Assembly: GCA_046349855.1 (NCBI GenBank)
Contig: JAXMBM010000005.1
Coordinates: 62,001-126,000 of the forward strand
DNA: 64,000 bases
Direction: 5' to 3'
Origin: CAIXSC01 sp046349855
GTDB lineage: Bacteria; Planctomycetota; Planctomycetia; Pirellulales; Pirellulaceae
Positions 17,259 through 25,551 of this stretch are shown here, piece after piece. The position numbers were made by a program, and so were the translations under genes. Under the pieces are notes generated by a model. That model was not told the DNA's origin. It saw nothing but the letters and a program-made list of their open reading frames with translations, and did not search any database. How positions within the stretch are numbered: position 1 is the first letter of the stretch; each line of letters starts with the position of its first letter.

Positions 17259-17423
17259 ATGAGTGGCCCGATCGTACGCAGTGGTCCTTCCACCAAGTTC
17301 TCGGACAATTGGCAACAGGCGTTCGCCTCCGGCGGCGCGGCCGCATCCCAGAAGAGCACGGCCCGGAAGGCCGCTCCCAAGAAGGCCGCCAAGCCCTCCA
17401 AGAAGGCCAAGAAGAAGTCCTGA
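17259..17423 (+). CDS. Small Lys/Ala-rich basic protein
   Basis: 54 residues from the ATG at 17259, with a good ribosome binding site (AGGAGAG at about 17244). The first 25 residues are mixed (MSGPIVRSGPSTKFSDNWQQ); the rest is Ser/Ala then strongly basic (KKAAKPSKKAKKKS), like histone-H1-type tails and nucleic-acid-binding extensions. Too short for a domain assignment. The longer frame from 17028 runs antisense through the DUF309 gene and is not used. A role in nucleic acid or ribosome binding is inferred only from charge. Confidence 0.65.
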   Translation: MSGPIVRSGPSTKFSDNWQQAFASGGAAASQKSTARKAAPKKAAKPSKKAKKKS

Positions 17424-17491
17424 GCCACTCGGCCGCGACGTCGGCTCGACGCGCTCTCATGCAGGTATCCCCGAGCCGACGTGACCGCACT

Positions 17492-18730
17492 TTAGGGCCT
17501 ACTTGCCGGTTTCTCCGCCGGCTCCACCGACCGTGGGGCCGGCGGGGAACGGGGTGTCGGAGCCGACATTTTCCGCAGTGCCTCCTGAGCCGCTTCCACC
17601 ACCTCAGGCTCTTCATCCTGCAGCAGGCGAGCCACCGCGGTCTGGGCCGAGCGGGCCGGGACGCCAATATTCCCCAGGGCCTCCACCGCGCTCCGCCGTA
17701 CCTCCGGATTCTCGTTCTTCAACAGGGGTGTGATCTGCCCGACCGCCGGTCCACCCGCCTCGCCCAGTTCGACAAACAGCGCTGCCGCTTCCCACGGTAG
17801 ACTTCCCTGAGCGATTTCGTCGACCAGCACGGGCAGCAACGGTCCGGCCTCAGCAGTAATCCGCCACAGGGCTTGGGCAGCCGGAACGCGCACATCGCGC
17901 CGGCGATCTACCAGCGCCGTGCGCAGTTCGGGCACCGCGGTCTGGGCTTGTTTTCCGAGAGCCCCTAGAGCCACCGCCGCCTCGACCCGCACCGGATGGT
18001 TGCGGTCGCGTAGCGCCCCGATCAGGGCCTCGACGGTCGCCGGATCGTCCGGCGCAGCAATTCGCCCCAAAGCCAGAGCCGCGTTGCGTCGCGTGGAAGC
18101 GGGGAATTCCGGGGCCAGCAACTGCCGCAGATCGCCGGTCGCTGCCGCCGCGTGCCCACCCATCGCCGCCAACGCTCGACAGGCCCAGTACTGCACGTGG
18201 AAGTCGGCGTGAAACAGCTTCGCGCGGACCGCCGGCAGAGCCTCTTTGCCCGCCGGTCCCAAGGCCCGCAGGATCGCCAGCACATGCCGCCGGTGAGCCG
18301 CCTCATCCCGCTCCAAGAGACGTATCAGGTCCGGTACCACCGCACTGGCACGCGGTCCGAGCGCTTCGAGAGCGGCGGTCGCCGCGGCAATCCGCTGGTC
18401 GTCCCCACTCTCCATCTCCCGCACCCACTCGGCCGGAGTGCGAACCGGGGCCGCCGGCTCGGCTGGAGCCACCGCCGCTGGCGCCCCCTCCCGCGGAGTT
18501 CGGGGAGCCGGCGCGTCGTCCGCTCCTGCTGGCTGGACCCATGTCAGACCGCCCCAGAGCCAACCGCCCACGATGACGGCCAGCACTCCCCAAGGCCACC
18601 GCCGCGCCGCCACGAACGATCGGTTCACCACTTGTATCCCGCGACGTTTGCCGTGCTGCGCGGTCGCTGACCTGTTCGTCGCTGACCTCTTCGTCGCAGC
18701 CCCAGGCAAGTCAGTTGTGGGCAGATTCAT
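17492..18730 (-). CDS. HEAT-repeat protein with N-terminal membrane anchor
   Basis: About 412 residues from the ATG ending at 18730 (MNLPTTDLPGAATK); a start 27 bases upstream would overlap the stop of the EamA gene. After a basic N terminus comes a single hydrophobic segment (WGVLAVIVGGWLWGGLTWV), a Pro/Ala linker, then at least six HEAT-type helical repeats such as VVPDLIRLLERDEAAHRRHV, TVEALIGALRDRNHPVRVEA and ITPLLKNENPEVRRSAVEAL. The solenoid is a protein-binding scaffold, probably exposed outside the membrane. The N terminus contains a short direct repeat (RSATNRSAT, from a ~15-base DNA repeat). Adjacent to the EamA gene on the same strand. Confidence 0.8.
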   Translation of the reverse strand: MNLPTTDLPGAATKRSATNRSATAQHGKRRGIQVVNRSFVAARRWPWGVLAVIVGGWLWGGLTWVQPAGADDAPAPRTPREGAPAAVAPAEPAAPVRTPAEWVREMESGDDQRIAAATAALEALGPRASAVVPDLIRLLERDEAAHRRHVLAILRALGPAGKEALPAVRAKLFHADFHVQYWACRALAAMGGHAAAATGDLRQLLAPEFPASTRRNAALALGRIAAPDDPATVEALIGALRDRNHPVRVEAAVALGALGKQAQTAVPELRTALVDRRRDVRVPAAQALWRITAEAGPLLPVLVDEIAQGSLPWEAAALFVELGEAGGPAVGQITPLLKNENPEVRRSAVEALGNIGVPARSAQTAVARLLQDEEPEVVEAAQEALRKMSAPTPRSPPAPRSVEPAEKPASRP

Positions 18731-18753
18731 CGGCGGCTCCCCGTAGATCGCGG

Positions 18754-19644
18754 TCAAGTGGACTCCGAGCCGCGGCGGCGTTCCCGCAACATCACCCAGG
18801 CCGTGGGGAGGAGCACGAGAACAATACCGATCAGCGACAGTACATTATAGCGGCGTTCGCGAAAGGCAAGCTCGATGATCATGCTGAACCCGACCTGCGA
18901 CAATCCGACGACCGAGACCTTCCCCGGCTCACCGGACGTAAACGCCTTGGTCAGGAGCAACTGGCCCAACGTGGCCGTGATACCCACAGCCAGCAACAAC
19001 CCGGCCAGCGGCAGGTCGAATACCTCCCAAGTCGAGGTGCGGGGAAACAGCCAGGCCGACGCCAGGCACCCCAGCAGCGACACGCCGGAAAAATGCGCGA
19101 CGATGGCGCGCGAATCGAGTTCCCCGAGCTGGTGCAGGCCCAGCAGAGCGACGGCGCTGAACAGCGAGCTTCCCAGGGCAATCAGCCAGGTGTAGTCGCC
19201 GATGGCCAACCGCGGTTGCTGCATCAACACGACTCCGACCAGCCCGCACGCCACCGCCGCCCAGAGACTTTTCTCGGGGCGGCGCCCCAGCACGGGCCAC
19301 GACAGCACCGCCACCCACAGCGGAAACATGTTGGTCAAGGTCAGCACCTCGGTGGTCGCCAGCCGCGTCAGCGAATAGAACCCGGTGAGCAGCGCCATGG
19401 TTCCGGCCAGACTTCGCATCCACAGCACAGGGGGCCGAAAGAACACCAGCCGCGCCCCCGCGGACAAAGCCAGCCCGGCGGAAAAGACCATCGCCAGAAA
19501 TGTCCGCACCACCGCGATCAGTTGCCAGTCACAACGCTCGCCAGCCACCGACACCAGCGTGCTCATCACCGCAAACGACGCAGCGCCGGCCAGCATCCAC
19601 AGGTAGGGGCGATCCGAAGAAGGAGCTGCCACGGGTTCCCGCAT
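18754..19644 (-). CDS. EamA/DMT-family transporter
   Basis: 296 residues with ten hydrophobic helices in two five-helix halves, the standard drug/metabolite transporter layout. The first half has PYLWMLAGAASFAVMSTLVS and the motif TEVLTLTNMFPLWVAVLSW; the second has TWLIALGSSLFSAVALLGLH and KVSVVGLSQVGFSMIIEL. The substrate of such proteins cannot be told from sequence. The ATG abuts the stop of the DUF2062 gene (19645), so the two are one transcript. Ends in a basic tail (RERRRGSEST). Confidence 0.86.
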   Translation of the reverse strand: MREPVAAPSSDRPYLWMLAGAASFAVMSTLVSVAGERCDWQLIAVVRTFLAMVFSAGLALSAGARLVFFRPPVLWMRSLAGTMALLTGFYSLTRLATTEVLTLTNMFPLWVAVLSWPVLGRRPEKSLWAAVACGLVGVVLMQQPRLAIGDYTWLIALGSSLFSAVALLGLHQLGELDSRAIVAHFSGVSLLGCLASAWLFPRTSTWEVFDLPLAGLLLAVGITATLGQLLLTKAFTSGEPGKVSVVGLSQVGFSMIIELAFRERRYNVLSLIGIVLVLLPTAWVMLRERRRGSEST

Positions 19645-20259
19645 TCAGGCGACCTGGGTCGACCGCTTGCTCCTCCGCGACGGCACCTCACCTCCCTCCG
19701 GGGGCGGCGGAATCAGCTGTCCCCAGCGACGCATCCGATACGCCGAGACGGCATGGTAGACAAAGAAATACGAGGCCACCGCGATCAGTCCGCCGCACAC
19801 CACACAGCCCACCCACAGCGGAGCGGCGATCTCGAGCGTCTTGTGCCAATAGAACAGAGCCGTCTCCCACCACCCCTCGGTCGGCGGCTCGTGGGTCAGT
19901 TCCAACCACCATTCCCAGCCGATCGATTCTTCCTGCAGAATCACCCGCCCTACCACATACATCGGGTAGTAGATCGGCACCATCGTGGCCGGATTGGTAA
20001 TCCACACCAGCGGCACACCCACCACCTTGTTGGCCCGCAGCAGCCAGGCGAAAAACACCACGAGCGCCATCTGGAAGCCCATGGTGGGGGTCAGCGTGAT
20101 GAACATACCGATGGCGAATCCCAGCGCCAGTCGGTGCGGAGGATCATCGGCGTGCAGCATGTTGTGCACGACGAACCGCTTGATGCGTCCTTTGTACCGG
20201 CGGATCTTCTGCCGGAGAGTTCTGCCTAGCGCCACGGCCTGGTTCCTGGCGTCGTCCAC
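19645..20259 (-). CDS. DUF2062 membrane protein
   Basis: 204 residues. The N-terminal basic stretch (RQKIRRYKGRIKRFVVHNML) leads into the DUF2062 core: PHRLALGFAIGMFITLTPTM, QMALVVFFAWLLRANKVVGV and PLVWITNPATMVPIYYPMY, matching the family's glycine-rich helix and TNP motif. A last helix is near LWVGCVVCGGLIAVASYFFV. The tail is Pro- and Arg-rich. Function of the family is unknown. It is first of a two-gene unit with the EamA transporter. Confidence 0.87.
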   Translation of the reverse strand: MDDARNQAVALGRTLRQKIRRYKGRIKRFVVHNMLHADDPPHRLALGFAIGMFITLTPTMGFQMALVVFFAWLLRANKVVGVPLVWITNPATMVPIYYPMYVVGRVILQEESIGWEWWLELTHEPPTEGWWETALFYWHKTLEIAAPLWVGCVVCGGLIAVASYFFVYHAVSAYRMRRWGQLIPPPPEGGEVPSRRSKRSTQVA

Positions 20260-20598
20260 AACGGACGAGTTTTCGGTTGGGACGGACGGTGTGGGTGAGG
20301 CTGAACGGGCAACTCCTCCCGCCCACGGGTCCGAGTCTCACACCGGCCCGTCGCCCGGCTCCTCATCCCGCCGCGGGCGCGGCGGGCCTCTCCCCGAGAG
20401 GGGAAAGCCGAGGATTTCCTAGCGAGTTGTCCGGATGCGAACCGCCCGACTGCGTCCTTTCACGATGTGCTTTCTTTCCGCTCGTTATTCTAGTCCGATC
20501 AATACTTATCGGCCAAGGCGCCGCCCGACGTTAAGACCACTTAAGCCGATTGTGCCAGCGCGCGGTGCCGGGAGTGAATTCTTGGCGGCCAAACGTCG
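20260..20598. other. Intergenic region between divergent genes, with a REP-like double hairpin
   Basis: Separates the DUF2062 gene (minus) from the protease gene (plus), so it should hold both promoters, but I see no convincing -35/-10 pair. It contains two adjacent perfect stems listed separately. Confidence 0.6.
20367..20401. repeat. Paired inverted repeats, possible dispersed REP-like element
   Basis: Stem 1: CCCGCCGC / GCGGCGGG around a GGGC loop (20367-20386). Stem 2 begins at once: CCTCTC / GAGAGG around CCC (20387-20401). Two GC-rich stems back to back in an intergenic region is the shape of a REP-type element. I see no second copy in this window, so dispersal is a guess. Confidence 0.4.
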
Positions 20599-20637
20599 AT
20601 GCCGCAGGAAGGCGCACCGTCGCCCACGGCGGGAATC

Positions 20638-22050
20638 ATGATTTCCCGCCAGCGTGACTTCCCAGGACGGGATTTACCAGCCGCCTCCACCGAAGCGACC
20701 TCGCACCGTTCGAGGTCTGGACCTGTGGCCGCTCCCCGTCCGATCACTTCCACTGCGCTTGGCACCCCAGGCTGTCGCACCGACAGACCCACGTCTGCCC
20801 CCTTGCGCCAGGCTGGAAGGCAATCTGGTCTGTACAGCGTTCTCGCCGCGCTGGGTCTGGTCCCCTTTCTGGGCCTCCCCGCTGCCGCTCGCCCGCTGCC
20901 GACCGAAACGGAGGCAGCACCAACCACCCTGCTTTCCCGACCGCTTGACCGAGTTCCCCTCGCTCAACTCCCCCATCCCGCGGTCGCCAAAGTCATCGCC
21001 CCGGAACGCAACGCCGAATCCCACGGCAGCGGCACGCTGGTCGACGTCCGTGATGACTGCGGGCTGGTCATCACCAACTGGCATGTGGTCCGGGACGCCA
21101 CGGGAACAATTACCGTGCGGTTTCCGAACGGATTCACTTCTCCCGCACGCGTCCGCAAAGTGGATAAGGACTGGGATCTGGCAGCATTAGTCATCTGGCG
21201 TCCCCCGATCGAACCCGTTCCGATCGCCCGGCAGGTCCCGCGACGCGGCGATCTGCTCACCATCGCCGGCTACGGTCCCGGCCCCTACCGCGCGGCGACG
21301 GGCCGCTGCATCCAGTATGTGGCTCCCGGGATGAACTTCCCTCCGGAAATGGTCGAACTGTCCGCCGAGGCCCGACAGGGAGACTCGGGCGGCCCTATTT
21401 TCAACGACCGTGGCGAGCTCGCCGGTGTCCTCTTCGGAGCCGCTCGCGGCACGACCACGGGCAGCTACTGCGGGCGCGTCCGAGTATTTCTGTCGAACAT
21501 CGTGCCCAACCCGGGCAGCGCACCAGCGGGAGCCCCCCCGACTCCGAACGGGAATGCAGCCAACCTGGCCCAAGCTCCCCTGCCGCCCTCCCCGACTCCC
21601 AATCCAACCGCCGAACGTACCCTGGCCGGACTGCCTCCGCCCCCGACCACGAACGGCGTGGCCGCTCCGCCAGCGTCAGCCATCCCGGATCCGGCGAGTC
21701 ACCCTGCGGGGGCGCTGCCGCAACTGCCACCCGCCCCCGATACGGCGGCCAATGCTGCGACCTTCGCATCCGCACCTCAGCTGCCGCTTGATAACCAGCC
21801 GCCGCCAGCCGCCAGTCGCGGCGACCCCAGTCAAGGTTGGACCGCAACTCCGTTTCCCCAGCGTGTCGGCGAGCCGACCGCGCTCCCCGCCGCCGCCGCC
21901 CCAACTCTGGAACAACTGCTGTCGCTGGATGGCAATCCCTGGGAAAAAGCCAAGACCGTGCTGGCGCTGATCGGCTTGCTCTCGGTCCTCTGGCAGGTGG
22001 GGCGGTTGCTGCAGGCCGGCCAGGATCGCACCGCCGCTGATCGCGGTTGA
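20638..22050 (+). CDS. Trypsin-like serine protease with Pro-rich linker and C-terminal membrane helix
   Basis: About 470 residues. The catalytic triad of a trypsin-like peptidase is visible: His in ITNWHVV, Asp in DKDWDLAALV and Ser in RQGDSGGPIF. The N terminus is uncertain: starts at 20599 and 20638 are possible, and a hydrophobic segment (LYSVLAALGLVPFLGLPAAA) about 75 residues in is either a signal anchor after a long cytoplasmic tail or marks a later unrecognised start. After the protease domain come about 170 Pro/Ala-rich residues and a C-terminal helix (TVLALIGLLSVLWQVGRLL). The fold fits a membrane-tethered periplasmic protease. Its target is unknown. Confidence 0.78.
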   Translation: MISRQRDFPGRDLPAASTEATSHRSRSGPVAAPRPITSTALGTPGCRTDRPTSAPLRQAGRQSGLYSVLAALGLVPFLGLPAAARPLPTETEAAPTTLLSRPLDRVPLAQLPHPAVAKVIAPERNAESHGSGTLVDVRDDCGLVITNWHVVRDATGTITVRFPNGFTSPARVRKVDKDWDLAALVIWRPPIEPVPIARQVPRRGDLLTIAGYGPGPYRAATGRCIQYVAPGMNFPPEMVELSAEARQGDSGGPIFNDRGELAGVLFGAARGTTTGSYCGRVRVFLSNIVPNPGSAPAGAPPTPNGNAANLAQAPLPPSPTPNPTAERTLAGLPPPPTTNGVAAPPASAIPDPASHPAGALPQLPPAPDTAANAATFASAPQLPLDNQPPPAASRGDPSQGWTATPFPQRVGEPTALPAAAAPTLEQLLSLDGNPWEKAKTVLALIGLLSVLWQVGRLLQAGQDRTAADRG

Positions 22051-22300
22051 TGAGCGATCAGCCTCCCGAGCGCCGACAGGCCTCGTCCGACCGCTCTCCT
22101 GCCGAACACACACTGGCAGGACAAAGTACCACAGGCCGAAGTCGCATCTGCCAGCGGCCAGCGGGTGATACGGACCTGACACAATACTAATTCTGATCTC
22201 CGCAAGTGCGGCACTCGACAGGCCGTCGCGTGCGTCGTTGCAACGAGCCGCGAGTCCGCTCACAATGCGCAGCGTCACGTCCTCCTCAGGAAGCCTGGCC

Positions 22301-23314
22301 ATGCCCGCTCGACTCGCCGCGTGGTGTTTCTCGGTGCGCCATCGTTCGCCCCAACCGCCACGACTGCGTCGCAGCCTGCCGCTGGCCGCCATCGTGCTCG
22401 TCAGCCTCTGGTCGTGTCTGCCATCGACGGCCCAAGATGAACAGGTCTTCTCGGGGCCCCAGCCGGGTGAAAAACTGTCGCCGTTTCGCGTGCGGGGAGT
22501 CTTTGACGAGGCCGCCGGCAAGGAACTCGACTTCGTCACCACCGCCGCCGGCAAACCGCTCGTCCTGGTCTTCGTTCACGACGTCAATCGACAGTCGATC
22601 GCTCTGACGCGGGTCCTTACCGGCTACACTTGGAGCCGCGCCGCGGAAGGGCTGCACACCGGAGTGGTATGGCTGCAGGACGACCTTACCGATGCCGAGA
22701 ACATGCTGCGGCGGATCCGTCACGCGCTGGCCCCGGGCGTTCCCACCGGCATCTCGCTCGACGGCCGCGAAGGGCCCGGGAGTTATGGTCTCAATCGCCA
22801 GGTAACGCTGACGATCCTGGTGGCCAAGGAGGGACGCATCACCGCCAACTTTGCGCTCGTCCAGCCGAGCTTGCAGGTCGACCTGCCGAAGATTCTGGCA
22901 GCCATTGTCCAGGTCGCTGGTGGCGAGGCCCCTGCGCTCGACAAACTGCTTGCCAACCCCGCCGACGCGCGGATGCCGGCGTCTGACTCGTCCGAATCCC
23001 TGCGCGCATTGCTCCGCCCCGTAATTCGCCGCGATGCCAGCGACGAGGAGGTCACCCGTGCCGCTCAGGCCGTGGAAGCGCACGTCCGCCAGCAGAATGC
23101 CGCGCGGCGCGAGGTGGGACGCATCGCCACCACGATCGTCCGTTCCGGCAAACTGGCCGATTACGGCACACCGCGAGCCCAGGAATTTCTGCGGAAATGG
23201 GCCCGCGAGTATGGGGAACCACCCGCAGCCGACGCGTCACCCGCGAAACCGTCCGCACCGCCGGATCCGGCTCCAGTGGTGCCACCACCTTCACCGGCCC
23301 CACCGCGACCATGA
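22301..23314 (+). CDS. Exported thioredoxin-fold (redoxin-like) protein
   Basis: About 337 residues from the ATG at 22301, which gives a signal peptide (LAAIVLVSLWSCLPSTAQ). Residues about 45-190 resemble an AhpC/TSA-type thioredoxin fold: GPQPGEKLSPFRVRGVFDEA, then KPLVLVFVHDVNRQSIAL, and GLNRQVTLTILVAKEGRI. The usual CxxC is absent (VHDVNRQS stands at that position), so redox activity is doubtful. A helical domain and a Pro-rich tail follow. The stop overlaps the ATG of the DUF1549 gene (23311), so the two are coupled and probably act together in the periplasm. Confidence 0.72.
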   Translation: MPARLAAWCFSVRHRSPQPPRLRRSLPLAAIVLVSLWSCLPSTAQDEQVFSGPQPGEKLSPFRVRGVFDEAAGKELDFVTTAAGKPLVLVFVHDVNRQSIALTRVLTGYTWSRAAEGLHTGVVWLQDDLTDAENMLRRIRHALAPGVPTGISLDGREGPGSYGLNRQVTLTILVAKEGRITANFALVQPSLQVDLPKILAAIVQVAGGEAPALDKLLANPADARMPASDSSESLRALLRPVIRRDASDEEVTRAAQAVEAHVRQQNAARREVGRIATTIVRSGKLADYGTPRAQEFLRKWAREYGEPPAADASPAKPSAPPDPAPVVPPPSPAPPRP

Positions 23315-25428
23315 GTCCGCTGGCACTGCTGACGTTGGGATGGCTGGTCAGTTCCCCTCCCGCTCCGGTCGACTTCGCCACCGGCATCCTGCCGGTGCTC
23401 ACTCAGGCGGGCTGCAACAGTGGAGCCTGCCATGGCGCGGCGGCGGGGCGCGGCGGATTTCGTCTGTCGCTGTGGGGTGCCGACCCCAGCGCCGACTACG
23501 ATGCCATCGTGCAGGCCGAGGAAGGACGGCGCATCAACTTGCGGCAGCCGACCGCCAGCCTGCTGCTGCTCAAGCCAACCGGCCAGCGTGACCACGGCGG
23601 CGGCGTGCCGCTCGACTCGACCAGCCCGGGAGTTCACCGTCTCCGCGAATGGATCTTGGCCGGGGCCCCGCGCGGAACCGTGCGACGCCTGACCAAGTTC
23701 ACGGTGGAACCGGCTCGCCACCACTGCCTGCGGCCCGGAGAAACCGTGGCCTACCGCGCCCTGGCCCACTTCGACGGCGGACCGGCGGAAGATGTCACGC
23801 CCTGGATCGTGCTGACGGCTGACGATCCCACGGCGGTGGAGATCGATCCGGAGTCACATACCGCCCGGCCCCAACGTCCCGGCTCCCATGTGCTCATCGC
23901 TCGCTATCTTCAGCACGTGCTCCCACTGCAATGGACCGTCCCCTGGCCCGAACCGACATCGCCGCCACCCTCTCCACCACCCCCTCCCCACAATCCCGTC
24001 GACGTCTTCGTCCAGGCGATGCTGGACGACCTTCGTCTGCCCGTCAGCCCTCCGGCCGACGAGGCGACGTTTCTCCGCCGCATCCACCTCGACCTGACCG
24101 GGCAGTTGCCAGAGCGCGAGGAGGTCGAAGCATTTCTTGCCGACCCGGCGCCGGACAAGCGTGCCCGCCAGATCGATCGATTGCTTGCACGTGACAGTTT
24201 CCTCCGTCTGTGGACGCTGCGTTACGCCCGGATCCTGCAGCTGCACTCGCTGCCGGAAGAACCCGCCGGATGGAACTCCGCTGTCACCTGGCTGCGGCAA
24301 TCCCTGGCGACACATCAGGGCTGGGACCAGCAGATGCGGGAACTGCTCGCCGCTACCGGGGATTCCCATGTCGTCGGCCCGGCCTTCATCGCCCGTCTGC
24401 CGTCCGACGCACGCGGGTACGCCGAGTGGGCGGGACAGGTGTTCCTGGGAGTTCGTCTGCAGTGCGCTCATTGCCACAATCATCCCCTCGATCAATGGAC
24501 TCAGGACGATTATCACGGGCTGGCGGCGCTTTTCGCGCGTCTCGAACGAGGTCGCGAAGTCCGGCCACTCGCCCGCGGCGAAGTGACCAATCCACGCACC
24601 GGCGAACCTGCCCTGCCTCGACTGCCCGGCGACCGTCAGTTATCCGTTGACGAAGACGGGCGACTGGCCTTCGCCCAGTGGCTGGCCGACCCGCAGCGAT
24701 CGCGGCTGGCACGAGCCCACGTGAATCGGCTCTGGCGAGCCCTGTTCGGGCGGGGCCTGATTGAGCCGGTCGATGACCTGCGCGTCACCAACCCCGCCAC
24801 TCACCCCGAACTGCTCGAATGGCTCGTCGCCCAGTTTCACCAGCACCGGGGAGATCTGCATGCCTTGGTGCGCCTCCTGGTCCACAGTCAGGCGTACGGT
24901 CGGGTTGCGCGGGACACGGCCAGCAGCGAGGAATGGCGGTTCTATGCGGCCGCCGCCTATCGTCCGGTCGAACCCGAGGTGCTCGCCGATATGCTCACGG
25001 AAGTTCTGGGAGTGCCGGCTCCCCTGGGAACGACTCCGCTGGGCACACCCGCTCAGCGCCTGGTCGATCCCCTCGCTCCCGCCCCGACGCTCGACCTCCT
25101 GGGACGCTGTCGCCGTCCCACCGCCTGTCCGCCGAACTCCGCCAGCCCCGGCCTGTCCGCCCGCCTCCACCTGCTGAACGGAGACCTGATCAACGCGCGG
25201 CTCGTCGCTCCCGCAGGACGGCTGGCCCAGTCGCTCGCCTCAGGTGCCAGCGACACGGAACGACAGACCGATTTCGTGCTCCGCGCGCTGGGGCGACCGC
25301 CGACGCCCAACGAACGGGAAGCCTGGTCTCGGGAACTGGCCGCGCTCGCCCGACAAGAACGCTCGGGCTGGTGGGAAGATTGGCTCTGGAGCCTGCTCAA
25401 CTCCCGCGACTTTACCCACAATCGATGA
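23311..25428 (+). CDS. DUF1549/DUF1553 domain protein with cytochrome-like motifs
   Basis: 705 residues; start chosen at the ATGA overlap with the preceding gene. Near the N terminus is the phylum-typical GCNSGACHGAAAGRGG; then an Ig/BIG2-like segment; then DUF1549 (VDVFVQAMLDDLRLPVSPPA ... TFLRRIHLDLTGQLPEREEV), including the CxxCH haem-type motif QCAHCHNHPLDQW; then DUF1553 (RLARAHVNRLWRALFGRGLI ... LNGDLINARL). Such proteins are abundant, exported and of unknown biochemical role; they are usually paired with a second exported gene, here the redoxin-like protein. Covalent haem attachment is plausible but not shown. Confidence 0.9.
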   Translation: MSPLALLTLGWLVSSPPAPVDFATGILPVLTQAGCNSGACHGAAAGRGGFRLSLWGADPSADYDAIVQAEEGRRINLRQPTASLLLLKPTGQRDHGGGVPLDSTSPGVHRLREWILAGAPRGTVRRLTKFTVEPARHHCLRPGETVAYRALAHFDGGPAEDVTPWIVLTADDPTAVEIDPESHTARPQRPGSHVLIARYLQHVLPLQWTVPWPEPTSPPPSPPPPPHNPVDVFVQAMLDDLRLPVSPPADEATFLRRIHLDLTGQLPEREEVEAFLADPAPDKRARQIDRLLARDSFLRLWTLRYARILQLHSLPEEPAGWNSAVTWLRQSLATHQGWDQQMRELLAATGDSHVVGPAFIARLPSDARGYAEWAGQVFLGVRLQCAHCHNHPLDQWTQDDYHGLAALFARLERGREVRPLARGEVTNPRTGEPALPRLPGDRQLSVDEDGRLAFAQWLADPQRSRLARAHVNRLWRALFGRGLIEPVDDLRVTNPATHPELLEWLVAQFHQHRGDLHALVRLLVHSQAYGRVARDTASSEEWRFYAAAAYRPVEPEVLADMLTEVLGVPAPLGTTPLGTPAQRLVDPLAPAPTLDLLGRCRRPTACPPNSASPGLSARLHLLNGDLINARLVAPAGRLAQSLASGASDTERQTDFVLRALGRPPTPNEREAWSRELAALARQERSGWWEDWLWSLLNSRDFTHNR

Positions 25429-25551
25429 CGGGCGGCGGGCTGCTCCGCTGCGGACTCCGCAGCGGAACAAGTCCGTCGGACCTGAAATCGAAGCGTTGAT
25501 CGAGCATGAGTCGCTGTTGAGCACGCTGCTGTGGGGGGCACGACCGCCGTG

